This document shows positions 52,701 through 59,409 of a DNA stretch of 61,547 nucleotides, one piece after another; position 1 is the stretch's first letter; each line of letters starts with the position of its first letter. The position numbers and the translations under genes are program-made. The DNA is from Acidobacteriota bacterium (GTDB taxonomy: Bacteria; Acidobacteriota; Terriglobia; Bryobacterales; Bryobacteraceae): NCBI GenBank assembly GCA_016870995.1, contig VFZU01000019.1, positions 1 to 61,547 of the forward strand. The letters are read 5' to 3'. Under the pieces are notes generated by a model. That model saw only the letters and a list, made by a program, of their open reading frames with translations, was not told where the DNA came from and searched no databases.

Positions 52701-53245
52701 ATCCGCAGTTGGAACGGGCGATTTCCGATATTGATCGTCCGCACCGGCTGTCGTTCTCTGGTATCTACGAGGTGCCGTTTGGGCGTGCGGGCCGGCCGCG
52801 GCTGGAACGGGCGCTGGCGGGGGGATGGCAGTTGCAGGCTGTGTGGCAGAGGAACTCAGGTCCGCCGCTGGGCTTTGGCAATGCGTTGTTGCTTCAATCG
52901 GTGACGAGTATCCCGGTGAGAAATCCGACGTTGAACCGGTGGTTTAACACGGATGTGTTCGACCAGTTGCCGGCGAATCAATTGGACTTGAACCTGCGGA
53001 CGTTGTCGTCACGGTTCACGGGGGCGCGAGCGCCGTTTCAGGAGACCTGGGATTTGTCGGCGTTGCGGAACATCCGGATCCGCGAGGCGTGGCGTTTGCA
53101 GCTCCGTGCGGAGTTCTTAAATGCAATGAACCGGACGAACTTTGCGAATCCGAATACGGCGCCGACGAATACGTTGTTTGGGCGCATCACGTCGAACAAT
53201 GGTTTTCCACGTCAGGTGCATCTGGCTTTGAAGCTGTTGTTTTGA
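49778..53245 (+). CDS. TonB-dependent receptor-like outer-membrane protein with CarboxypepD_reg domain (Oar-like)
   Basis: 1155 residues. Signal peptide A-R-S-L-A-L-L-L-L-L-C-F-S-V-S-Y-A-Q, then a carboxypeptidase-regulatory-like domain (about 25-105, G-R-I-S-G-S-V-N-D-G-T-G-A-V-I-P-G-A), a plug domain (about 110-240, V-N-G-V-R-P-G-N-T-E-F-S-I-D-G-A) and a large beta-barrel ending in L-A-L-K-L-L-F, with the terminal Phe typical of outer-membrane barrels. Acidobacteriota carry many such proteins, thought to import polysaccharide fragments or other large ligands; the ligand here is unknown. Converges with the TPR gene at 53253. Confidence 0.9.
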   Translation: MARSLALLLLLCFSVSYAQDARGRISGSVNDGTGAVIPGAAVVAVKDDTGVRFETQASTEGAYELPLLPPGTYSIEVKATGFKRYAREAFAVRAGERLTLDVVLEVGQVTESVTVTGQGALIETTTATMGRVVDRRSLIELPLPGGNSFALARLSAGVVNLGAPNHPSLGPAVEVLSNISVNGVRPGNTEFSIDGAPSMWGTNASYAPPAEMVAEFKVQTATYDASVGRSPGGSVNVALRSGTNQLHGSFYEFHNNQALTAMDLFQRQLLYNPQTGPVTDDKRAQANPRNILNRFGANLSGPVVIPKLYNGKNKTFWIFGWEMLTRPGVERGNNFYTVPDAAQRRGDFSSLLRLGGAYQIYDPVTATAAPGGRIQRMPLPGNVIPSARLDRGSQRLLEFFPGPTSPGTNDGRNNYQRLPQSYNEFRSYTSKVDHNLSSKHRVFGRYTQTFNLFTSGQLFDMPTTGTDRYRRMKGAGFDDVYTFSPTLITNFRYGFSLFQQQFVPLSAGFDLASIGLNPALIGVLDPQGRQFPALGISGYTAIGGAGYSDAKSNFHVWNNDWTKLAGAHTIRFGGEFRLYREHNYNFANTVPSYNFGEAFTRGPLDNSPVAPIGQGMASFLFGLPTGGQLNTNASLAEQSTSTGVYVQDDWRVTKKLSLNLGVRWDYDSPVTERFNRSVRGFEADVANPIEAAARAAYAQSPSALIAPADFRVRGGLTFAGADGQPRTLWRGDRNNIAPRFGVAYNVDSKLVLRGGYGVYFIPLGSDRQSVNQSGFSIVNALVPSNDNGLTFMASLTNPFPTGLIPPAGASGGLRTDIGRNVSYFNAAPLNGFMQRFSFGFQRDMGKAFVIDVSFVGNRGRGLGVSRGLNPVPNRLLSTTGRRDQPNIDRLTALVRNPFAGLAPGTALNTVNVQAQQLVRPFPQFTGVATDQQIGKSWYNSVQARLEKRFSAGFQFQLDYTWSKNIEAIGFLNTDDPQLERAISDIDRPHRLSFSGIYEVPFGRAGRPRLERALAGGWQLQAVWQRNSGPPLGFGNALLLQSVTSIPVRNPTLNRWFNTDVFDQLPANQLDLNLRTLSSRFTGARAPFQETWDLSALRNIRIREAWRLQLRAEFLNAMNRTNFANPNTAPTNTLFGRITSNNGFPRQVHLALKLLF

Positions 53246-53265
53246 GGGGCCCTTACTTGGGCCCT
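53246..53265. terminator. Short bidirectional hairpin between convergent genes
   Basis: GGGCCC, 6-base loop TTACTT, GGGCCC, immediately after the receptor stop and across the stop codon of the opposing TPR gene. Short stem, no clear T-run; possibly a shared terminator for both genes. Confidence 0.4.
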
Positions 53266-54137
53266 TCCGCAGACTTGAGCTGTGTCAGAAGTTGTGAAGC
53301 AGGCTCGAAGTCGTCTTTGGCCCGGGTGAGATGAAACAGCGCCTCTGCGCGGCTCTTGTGTTGCTCCAGCAGGCTTAAGGCGAGGAGGAAGCGCGCGCGA
53401 CCGGAGAGTGAGTCACTGCGAACGCTGGCGCGGGCTGCGTCTTCTGCTTCGGGAAACCGCTGCATTTTGAGAAGAACAAAGGCGAGGTTGGCTTCAGCCA
53501 AGGGGTCTGAGGCGTCGATTGTTGTGGCGCGATGAAACATCTCGAATGCCTGCGGGTAACGGCCCGATTTTACGTAAAGCGCGCCGAGATTGTTGGCCGC
53601 TTCAAAGTATTGAGGGTCGATGGTAAGAGCCTGCTTAAGTGCGGCGACAGCGTCTTCGAGCTTCTGTTCCTGATGAAGTCGCGCGGCGAGCTCGAATTGT
53701 TGCTTCGCCTTTTTGGGGATCTTATGTTGAAGCCGGGCGATGGACATCGGGCGGCGTGTTGCGGCCACATTACGTGAACGCAGGTTGATGTTGAGCGGAA
53801 TGCTCTGGGGGAGGGTGACGCCTGTGGCGTAGACGGTATCCCCAGCACGGTCGATGATTCGGAGTTCGAATACTCCGCCAGAAACGCTGTTCAAATCGAA
53901 ATTGCCCATTGGGTTGATGAGGGCTTCTCCAACGACGGATCGGCGGGAGGTATCCACAATGACAACGCGGAGTTGACTCGGATCCACGTTGTCGTTGGTG
54001 AGGAGTCTCCCCTGGAGACCACCGTTGAAAATGGTTGAGGAACGGGGCAGATCTGAAGGCGGGCCTAGCGACGGGAATTGAGCCGTTGCGGAGAAGGCCA
54101 AAAGAGTACAGACACACGTCGAGTGTAGTAAGCGCAT
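53253..54137 (-). CDS. Exported protein with beta domain and TPR repeats
   Basis: 294 residues with a signal peptide (T-C-V-C-T-L-L-A-F-S-A-T-A-Q). Residues about 35-130 form a small beta-rich domain (L-R-V-V-I-V-D-T-S-R-R-S-V-V-G-E-A, F-E-L-R-I-I-D). Residues about 145-285 hold TPRs: A-L-K-Q-A-L-T-I-D-P-Q-Y-F-E-A-A-N-N-L-G-A-L-Y, then F-H-R-A-T-T-I-D-A-S-D-P. It would act as a periplasmic protein-protein scaffold. Function unknown; convergent with the receptor gene. Confidence 0.78.
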   Translation of the reverse strand: MRLLHSTCVCTLLAFSATAQFPSLGPPSDLPRSSTIFNGGLQGRLLTNDNVDPSQLRVVIVDTSRRSVVGEALINPMGNFDLNSVSGGVFELRIIDRAGDTVYATGVTLPQSIPLNINLRSRNVAATRRPMSIARLQHKIPKKAKQQFELAARLHQEQKLEDAVAALKQALTIDPQYFEAANNLGALYVKSGRYPQAFEMFHRATTIDASDPLAEANLAFVLLKMQRFPEAEDAARASVRSDSLSGRARFLLALSLLEQHKSRAEALFHLTRAKDDFEPASQLLTQLKSAEGPK

Positions 54138-54395
54138 AGAGCTCCTTAGCAGACAGAATTCGGATGTATGGCGGAGAGCGCGGTGCTTAACGAGGACCTG
54201 AGCGAAGACGGGATGAAACTACTTGGCGCTGGAAACGATCCAGGCGAGTGGACAGGATATTGACGATTGGGGACTTGATTCCCGCACCATCAGACTAGGG
54301 CAGCTTGGCCGCAAAATCCAATCACTTTTTCATATCGAGTCAATTGTTGCGAAGGTGAGACGGATTGGTGAATTCAAGCCGCTATCATTACGAAC

Positions 54396-54746
54396 ATGAA
54401 TCCTGTGAAACCACATCACCAAATCGATTATGTAGAACTTGCTTCGAAGGATCTGGCGGCAACCAAGGAGTTCTATGGAAGTGTTTTTGGTTGGAAGTTT
54501 GAAGACTACGGTGCAGAATCTACGAGCTTCTACGATGGGAGATTGGCTGGTGGTTTCTATGCCGGAGATGTTCCTGCAGTGGGGAATGTTTTGTTGGTGC
54601 TTTATTCCGAGCAGCTTGAGGCAACCGAGGCCAAGATTCGAGCGGCGGGAGGAGCGATCGTGAAGGAGACGTTCTCGTTTCCTGGCGGGCGCCGGTTTCA
54701 TTTCACCGACCCCAATGGACATGAGCTCGCTGTCTGGTCTGAATAA
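54396..54746 (+). CDS. VOC (glyoxalase-fold) family protein
   Basis: 116 residues: I-D-Y-V-E-L-A-S-K-D-L-A-A-T-K-E-F-Y-G-S-V-F-G-W-K-F opens the first beta-alpha-beta-beta-beta unit, and F-P-G-G-R-R-F-H-F-T-D-P-N-G-H-E-L-A-V-W closes the second. Most family metal-ligand positions are plausible (Glu and His at the ends), so a lyase or dioxygenase-like activity or a binding role is possible; the substrate is unknown. Upstream 54138-54395 holds no recognisable gene. It appears monocistronic. Confidence 0.87.
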   Translation: MNPVKPHHQIDYVELASKDLAATKEFYGSVFGWKFEDYGAESTSFYDGRLAGGFYAGDVPAVGNVLLVLYSEQLEATEAKIRAAGGAIVKETFSFPGGRRFHFTDPNGHELAVWSE

Positions 54747-54810
54747 ATTTCAGAATTCGATGAGCCCATTCGAGCGGCAATCCCGATTGTGTTAGCAGGA
54801 GCGTGTTGCC

Positions 54811-55701
54811 ATGAAACTAAAGCAAGTTGCCTTGAGTGTTTGCCTGGGAGTGGGTTGTGTGATCGCCTATCAATCGGCTGCGGAGCAGGTGAAGCTGACG
54901 CCGGCCAAGATACAGTCGATGATCCAGGGGATGTTGGGATCTTCGGGGAACTTGCAGACGCCCTACTTGTCCAGGGATACGGTGGCCGCATATAAGGCGT
55001 TGCCGGATGGGACGAAGGTGGAGGTGGTGAAGGCGTCGATCGAGATGGCCAAAGCGGTGATGCGGTCGCCGGAGTTTCAGGCGATTGAGGAGAAGCGGGT
55101 GAAGGACCAGTTCAATGGCGTGAATCACAAGATCGCTTTGCCGGCGACGGTGAATTCGAAGCGGCAAGTCTGGGCGAACGCGGCTGGCGAAGCTTACCGG
55201 CGGCCTTATGTGGACAGCATGAAACAGGGGCTCCAAGGGGATTTGCGGGGACTGGAGTATCAAATCAAAGAGGGCATGAAGCCGATGGCGGGGGAGCCGC
55301 CGCACGAGAAGGTGGTTGAGGAAATCAAGAAGTTGCTGGCGCTGCCGAATGGGGATTTGGCGGGGTTTCAGAAGGCGTATGCGGTGTTTCTGGTGATGCG
55401 GAAGGGAGGGCCGACGGACCCGGTTGAAGTGGAGAAGTTGATTCGGGAGGAACAGCAGAAGAATTGGAACGAGTATGCGTTTGAGCCGCGGTTGAAGAAG
55501 GGGTTAGGAGAGTTTGTGACGATGGCGGCGAAGGTGAACTTTGCTGCGGCGACGAAGACTGACCCGACCGGGCGGACCGTGTTTGTGGACCCGGCGATGC
55601 AACGTGTCGGCGGGGTGACGAAGTTCTTGTTCCGGATGGGGAAGGCGCCGACGATGGCGGCAGTGGAAGCGGCCAAGGCGCTGCAGGCGGAACTGAAATG
55701 A
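54811..55701 (+). CDS. Exported hypothetical protein
   Basis: 296 residues with a signal peptide (K-Q-V-A-L-S-V-C-L-G-V-G-C-V-I-A-Y-Q-S-A-A-E) and an otherwise helical, charged body (A-S-I-E-M-A-K-A-V-M, V-E-E-I-K-K-L-L-A, A-V-E-A-A-K-A-L-Q-A-E-L-K). AGGAG lies about 9 bases before ATG 54811. No known domain recognised. Its stop abuts the opposing DinB gene's stop without a gap. Confidence 0.7.
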   Translation: MKLKQVALSVCLGVGCVIAYQSAAEQVKLTPAKIQSMIQGMLGSSGNLQTPYLSRDTVAAYKALPDGTKVEVVKASIEMAKAVMRSPEFQAIEEKRVKDQFNGVNHKIALPATVNSKRQVWANAAGEAYRRPYVDSMKQGLQGDLRGLEYQIKEGMKPMAGEPPHEKVVEEIKKLLALPNGDLAGFQKAYAVFLVMRKGGPTDPVEVEKLIREEQQKNWNEYAFEPRLKKGLGEFVTMAAKVNFAAATKTDPTGRTVFVDPAMQRVGGVTKFLFRMGKAPTMAAVEAAKALQAELK

Positions 55702-56211
55702 TTACTTTCCGGACCAAGGGGGCTTGACGCCGGAAGAACGGGCGTAGGCGATGGCCTGGCCCATGTGCTCGTGGTTGTGGACGAGGATGCGGAGCAGGAC
55801 ATTGCTGGCAGGGCCGGGCTTGCCGAGGAAGTTGGCCTGTTTGTTGCCATCAATCGTTGGGTAGGCTTCTTTGACCGCGGCGAAGGATTGGCTGAGCCAC
55901 TTGATGACTTCCGCTTTGGAGGAGATCTTCGATTCGGTGTCGCGTTCGATTTTGTCGGACCAGTTGGGGCCGCCGGTTTTTGCTCCCGCCTGGTTGAGAA
56001 GAAAGTAGTTGCCGATGGCGACGTGCATGTAGAGTTGCGCTGTGGTGCGAGTGCCGGGAGATGGGCTGTATTTGAATTGTTCGGCGGGGGTGGCTTCGGC
56101 TAACTGGAGGAGTTGGCGGGAGGCGAGATCGAATTCGCCAAGCCAGCCGCGGCCGAGGCCTTCGGGTGGGGCTTGGGCGAGAAGGGTGAGGAGCAGAATT
56201 GGGGTCATCAT
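55702..56211 (-). CDS. DinB-like exported protein
   Basis: 169 residues. A hydrophobic N-terminus (M-T-P-I-L-L-L-T-L-L-A-Q-A) suggests export. The DinB/YfiT four-helix bundle follows, with a predicted metal-site His in Y-M-H-V-A-I-G-N-Y (about 60-70) and a second pair in L-V-H-N-H-E-H-M-G-Q (about 145-152). Family members include metal-dependent thiol transferases and stress proteins; no specific activity can be assigned. The start overlaps the uridine kinase stop by 4 bases. Confidence 0.85.
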   Translation of the reverse strand: MMTPILLLTLLAQAPPEGLGRGWLGEFDLASRQLLQLAEATPAEQFKYSPSPGTRTTAQLYMHVAIGNYFLLNQAGAKTGGPNWSDKIERDTESKISSKAEVIKWLSQSFAAVKEAYPTIDGNKQANFLGKPGPASNVLLRILVHNHEHMGQAIAYARSSGVKPPWSGK

Positions 56212-56822
56212 TGGTGTCTCCGGGTTTCAATGGCGTTGAGGACGGCGCGTATCGATGAGTCTAGCGGAACGTTACCGGAGACGGTGAGGTCGGCGAATTG
56301 TGAAGTGGGGCGGACGTAGGCTTCGGCCATGGGGCGGACGGTGGTCGAGTATTGCTCTTCGATGGATTCGGGACTGCGGCCGCGCTCCATGACGTCGCGA
56401 CGGAGGCGGCGGGCGAAGCACTCTTCGTCGGGAGTTTCGACGTAGACTTTGAGGTCGAGGAGGTCGCGGAGTTGAGGCCAGAAGAGAGAGAAGAGACCTT
56501 CGATGATGATGACGGGGCGGGGCGAGACGGGTTCGGTTTCAGGAAGGCGGGAGTGGGTGACGAAGCTGTAGATGGGCTGTTCGATGGCGAGGCCGAGCTT
56601 GAGACTTTCGATGTCTTTGATGAGGAGTTTTTCGTCGAGGGCCTGGGGGTGGTCGAAGTTAAAGGAGGAACGTTCGGGTTCTGGGATGTGGGAGCGGTCG
56701 ATGTAGTAGTGGTCGAGGGCGAAGGGGAGGGCGTCGTCGCGGAGGTAGCGGGCGAGGCCGCGGGCGAGTTCGGTCTTGCCGGAACAGGAGGCACCGGCGA
56801 TGCCGACTAGGAAGGGGCGCAT
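56208..56822 (-). CDS. udk: Uridine kinase
   Basis: 204 residues of the uridine kinase/PRK family: Walker A G-I-A-G-A-S-C-S-G-K-T (about 8-18), the nucleoside-site D-H-Y-Y-I-D-R-S, F-N-F-D-H-P-Q-A-L-D-E, the lid-region R-P-V-I-I-I-E-G-L-F-S-L-F and D-L-K-V-Y-V-E-T-P-D-E, then F-A-R-R-L-R-R-D-V-M-E-R-G-R. It phosphorylates uridine and cytidine with ATP or GTP in pyrimidine salvage. It lies 39 bp downstream of the 5'-nucleotidase gene, which yields nucleosides. Confidence 0.88.
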   Translation of the reverse strand: MRPFLVGIAGASCSGKTELARGLARYLRDDALPFALDHYYIDRSHIPEPERSSFNFDHPQALDEKLLIKDIESLKLGLAIEQPIYSFVTHSRLPETEPVSPRPVIIIEGLFSLFWPQLRDLLDLKVYVETPDEECFARRLRRDVMERGRSPESIEEQYSTTVRPMAEAYVRPTSQFADLTVSGNVPLDSSIRAVLNAIETRRHQ

Positions 56823-56861
56823 CGTTCTATTGTGAGTCAGAAGTTGATGGGGCGCGGCTGG

Positions 56862-58520
56862 CTATTGCCTGAGGAGGCGATCGCGGGCGGATTCGGGGAG
56901 GAGCTTCCAGTTGTTCGTGGGGGTGGTGGGGAAGGACTTCTTCTTTGTGTAGTAGTCGATTAGCAGTTCGCGGATGGCGTCGCTCGATTGCCAGAGGATC
57001 TTAGCGTTTTTGAACATGTCGTAGCCGGCGGAACCGGCGGCGCGGTAGTTGTTGAGGGCGATGGTGAGGGGTTGGTTGGGCTGGAGGGGTTGGCCCTTGA
57101 AGCGGAGGTTTTCGATGCGCTGGCCGATGGGTTTGAGGAGGTTGATCTCGTAGGTGACGCCTTCGGCCATGTCGAAGTTGTAGCCGGGCATGCCTTTGGC
57201 CAGGAGGCTGCCCGTGTCGCAGGCCGGGGTCTGGCAGGATTCGAAGAAGCGTGAGGCGTTTTCGAGGGCGGCTTTGAGCATGGCTCCGTCGCCTTCGATC
57301 TTGTAGAGGGTGTTTTCGAAGACATAGAGGGCGGCGGCTTCGCGGACGGTGACCTGGCCTTTGGGAATGACGAGGCGGGTGTTGAAGAGGGCGGAGAGGC
57401 TGACGTCTGCCTTGGTGTAGTGGAGCTGGACTTCGTGGATGGCGTCGACGAGGGCGGAATCTTCGTAGCGGCCTGTGGCTGCATTGAGCTCAGCGGTGGA
57501 TTCGACGATTGGGCTTGAGAGGTATTGTTCGGCCGCGTCGTGATAGGGCTTGGCGAGGGCGAGGATGGATTCGTCGGGGGCGGTGGCAGCGGTGGCCTTG
57601 ATGAGGTGGCTGCGGCGGGAGGACATGAGCCATTTGCCTTCGGGGTCTTTGTTGAATTCGAAATCGAGACGGGCGAGGGAGGCGCCGAAGTTCTTCGGTT
57701 GGACCATGAGGGTATCGCCGTTGAAGAGCTGTTCTACTTCGCCGTGGCTATGGCCGAAGATGACGGCGTGGACGCCGGGAACCTGGGCGACCTGCCAGGC
57801 GAAGTTTTCACTGGCGTCGGTTTTGTTGATGCCACCATGGGCGGCGACGATGATGAGATCGGGTTTGTTTGCTCCCCAGATTTCGAAGAGGCGCTTGAGG
57901 GAAGCAATCGGGTCTTCCCAACTGTAGCCCTTGTAGTTTTCGGGCTTTTCCCAGTTCGGGATGTTGGGGGTTGTGAGGCCAACGACGGCAACACGAACGC
58001 CTTGAATTGTTTTTTCGAGGTAGGAGATGAAGGGCTTTGAGTTGGGACCGCTTGAGACGGTGTTGGCGCTGAGCCAGGGGAAGCGGGCGACGCGTCTTGC
58101 GGCGTTGAGATTTTCGAGGCCGTAGTTGAACTCATGGTTGCCGACGGTCAAGGCGTCGTAGCGCATGGCATTCATGACGAGCATCATGGGGTCGATGGCG
58201 AGAGCGCGAGCGGGGACTTTGACGCCGGTGGGGAGACGGCCCGATTGTTTGAAGGATTGATAGACCCCTTCGAGAGGAGTGCCCTGGATGGTGTCGCCGG
58301 CATCGATGAGGAGAGCATCGGGGGATTGTTTGCGGATTTCGCCGACGAGAGTGGAGATTTTGGCGAGGCCGAGGTTGGCGGGTTGTTGGCTGAAGTAGTC
58401 GTAGGGGTAGATGTTGCCGTGGAGGTCGGTGGTGGCAAGGATGGAGACCTTGGCGGTTTGAGCGTGAAGGGAGAGGGCGAGGAGGATTAGGAGAGAGGCG
58501 GCGCGGTCGATATAATGCAT
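56862..58520 (-). CDS. Exported bifunctional metallophosphatase / 5'-nucleotidase
   Basis: 552 residues from ATG 58520, giving a signal peptide (L-L-I-L-L-A-L-S-L-H-A-Q); a longer frame upstream is antisense of the cyclophilin gene. Calcineurin-type phosphoesterase domain (about 20-310): L-A-T-T-D-L-H-G-N (metal ligands), D-A-G-D-T-I-Q-G, V-G-N-H-E-F-N-Y-G, V-A-A-H-G-G-I, F-G-H-S-H. The 5'-nucleotidase C-terminal domain (about 330-500) has N-T-R-L-V-I-P-K-G and N-N-Y-R-A-A-G-S-A-G-Y-D. It dephosphorylates nucleotides in the periplasm; the uridine kinase downstream completes a salvage route. Confidence 0.92.
   Translation of the reverse strand: MHYIDRAASLLILLALSLHAQTAKVSILATTDLHGNIYPYDYFSQQPANLGLAKISTLVGEIRKQSPDALLIDAGDTIQGTPLEGVYQSFKQSGRLPTGVKVPARALAIDPMMLVMNAMRYDALTVGNHEFNYGLENLNAARRVARFPWLSANTVSSGPNSKPFISYLEKTIQGVRVAVVGLTTPNIPNWEKPENYKGYSWEDPIASLKRLFEIWGANKPDLIIVAAHGGINKTDASENFAWQVAQVPGVHAVIFGHSHGEVEQLFNGDTLMVQPKNFGASLARLDFEFNKDPEGKWLMSSRRSHLIKATAATAPDESILALAKPYHDAAEQYLSSPIVESTAELNAATGRYEDSALVDAIHEVQLHYTKADVSLSALFNTRLVIPKGQVTVREAAALYVFENTLYKIEGDGAMLKAALENASRFFESCQTPACDTGSLLAKGMPGYNFDMAEGVTYEINLLKPIGQRIENLRFKGQPLQPNQPLTIALNNYRAAGSAGYDMFKNAKILWQSSDAIRELLIDYYTKKKSFPTTPTNNWKLLPESARDRLLRQ
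58511..58516 (+). promoter_or_regulatory. Perfect -10 hexamer TATAAT at the cyclophilin start
   Basis: TATAAT lies 9 bases before ATG 58525. A transcript starting at the usual distance would begin at or within a base or two of that ATG, that is, a leaderless mRNA. No good -35 hexamer is seen at the expected distance (taggag). The site also overlaps the start of the divergent 5'-nucleotidase gene. Confidence 0.45.
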
Positions 58521-58524
58521 GGTG

Positions 58525-59367
58525 ATGAAGACTTCGTTGATTCTGGCGCTGACAGGCGCCTGCTCGTTATTGATGCTCGCACAGACACCTGCGCCGGTAA
58601 AGAAGGCTGCGCCTGCGGCAGCGGCCCCGGCTGCGCCGGCAGCCAAGAAGGCAGCAGCCCCGGTGGCCAAGAAGGCGGCAGCGCCCGTGGCCAAGAAGGA
58701 AGTGGAACCGCCACCGCCGCCGCGGCCGGATGGTTTGTACATGACGATCGCGCTGACGCACATGGGACAGCCGGTGGGGAAGATTGCCGGCAAGTTGTTC
58801 GAGAAAGAATCGCCGGTGACGGTAAGGAACATTGTGGATTTGGCGACGGGGAAGAAGGCCTGGATGAATCCGAAGACGGGCAAGAAGCTAGCAGTGCCGC
58901 TGTACAACGGGCTGACGTTTCACCGCGTGATCCCTGGGTTTATGATTCAGGGCGGGGACCCGAACGGGGATGGCACGGGCGGCACGGATCCGATCGTAGA
59001 TGAGTTTCATCCGTCGCTCGAGTTTACGAAGGGCGGGTTGTTCGCGATGGCCAATGCGGGGCCGCGGACGGGATCTTCGCAATTCTTCATTACGGAGAAA
59101 GCAACGCCCTGGCTGAATGGACGCCATACGATTTTTGGCGAGGTGGTGGAAGGGATTGAACTGGCGGGGTCGCTGGCACGAGTGCCGCGCGGACCGAATG
59201 ACCGGCCGAACGATCCGATCGTGATGCAGAAGGTGACGATCACGCGGTATCCGTTGGGATCGCCGTTATGGCCTGGAGAAGTGCCAGCGAAGAAGACGCC
59301 GGTGGCTCCGGGAGTGAAGAAGGCTCCGGCGGCAAAAACGGCGCCTGTAGCGAAGAAGCCGGCGTAG
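58525..59367 (+). CDS. Exported cyclophilin-type peptidyl-prolyl isomerase with Lys/Ala/Pro-rich extensions
   Basis: 280 residues from ATG 58525; an in-frame ATG at 58519 adds two residues. Signal peptide K-T-S-L-I-L-A-L-T-G-A-C-S-L-L-M-L-A-Q. A Lys/Ala/Pro linker (about 25-65) precedes the cyclophilin domain (about 70-250): F-H-R-V-I-P-G-F-M-I-Q-G-G-D-P, G-S-S-Q-F-F-I-T, W-L-N-G-R-H-T-I-F-G-E-V-V-E-G, and then a K-K-A-P-A-A-K tail. Active-site F-H-R and Q-F-F-I are intact. It folds proline-containing proteins in the periplasm. Confidence 0.92.
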   Translation: MKTSLILALTGACSLLMLAQTPAPVKKAAPAAAAPAAPAAKKAAAPVAKKAAAPVAKKEVEPPPPPRPDGLYMTIALTHMGQPVGKIAGKLFEKESPVTVRNIVDLATGKKAWMNPKTGKKLAVPLYNGLTFHRVIPGFMIQGGDPNGDGTGGTDPIVDEFHPSLEFTKGGLFAMANAGPRTGSSQFFITEKATPWLNGRHTIFGEVVEGIELAGSLARVPRGPNDRPNDPIVMQKVTITRYPLGSPLWPGEVPAKKTPVAPGVKKAPAAKTAPVAKKPA

Positions 59368-59409
59368 CGCGAGGCTGCCGGCGAATCCAATACACTTGAG
59401 AGATTCGTA

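Noticed and set aside
58521-58907. 129-residue N-terminal extension of the 5'-nucleotidase
   Set aside because: It is antisense of the cyclophilin gene; the signal peptide starts at 58520.
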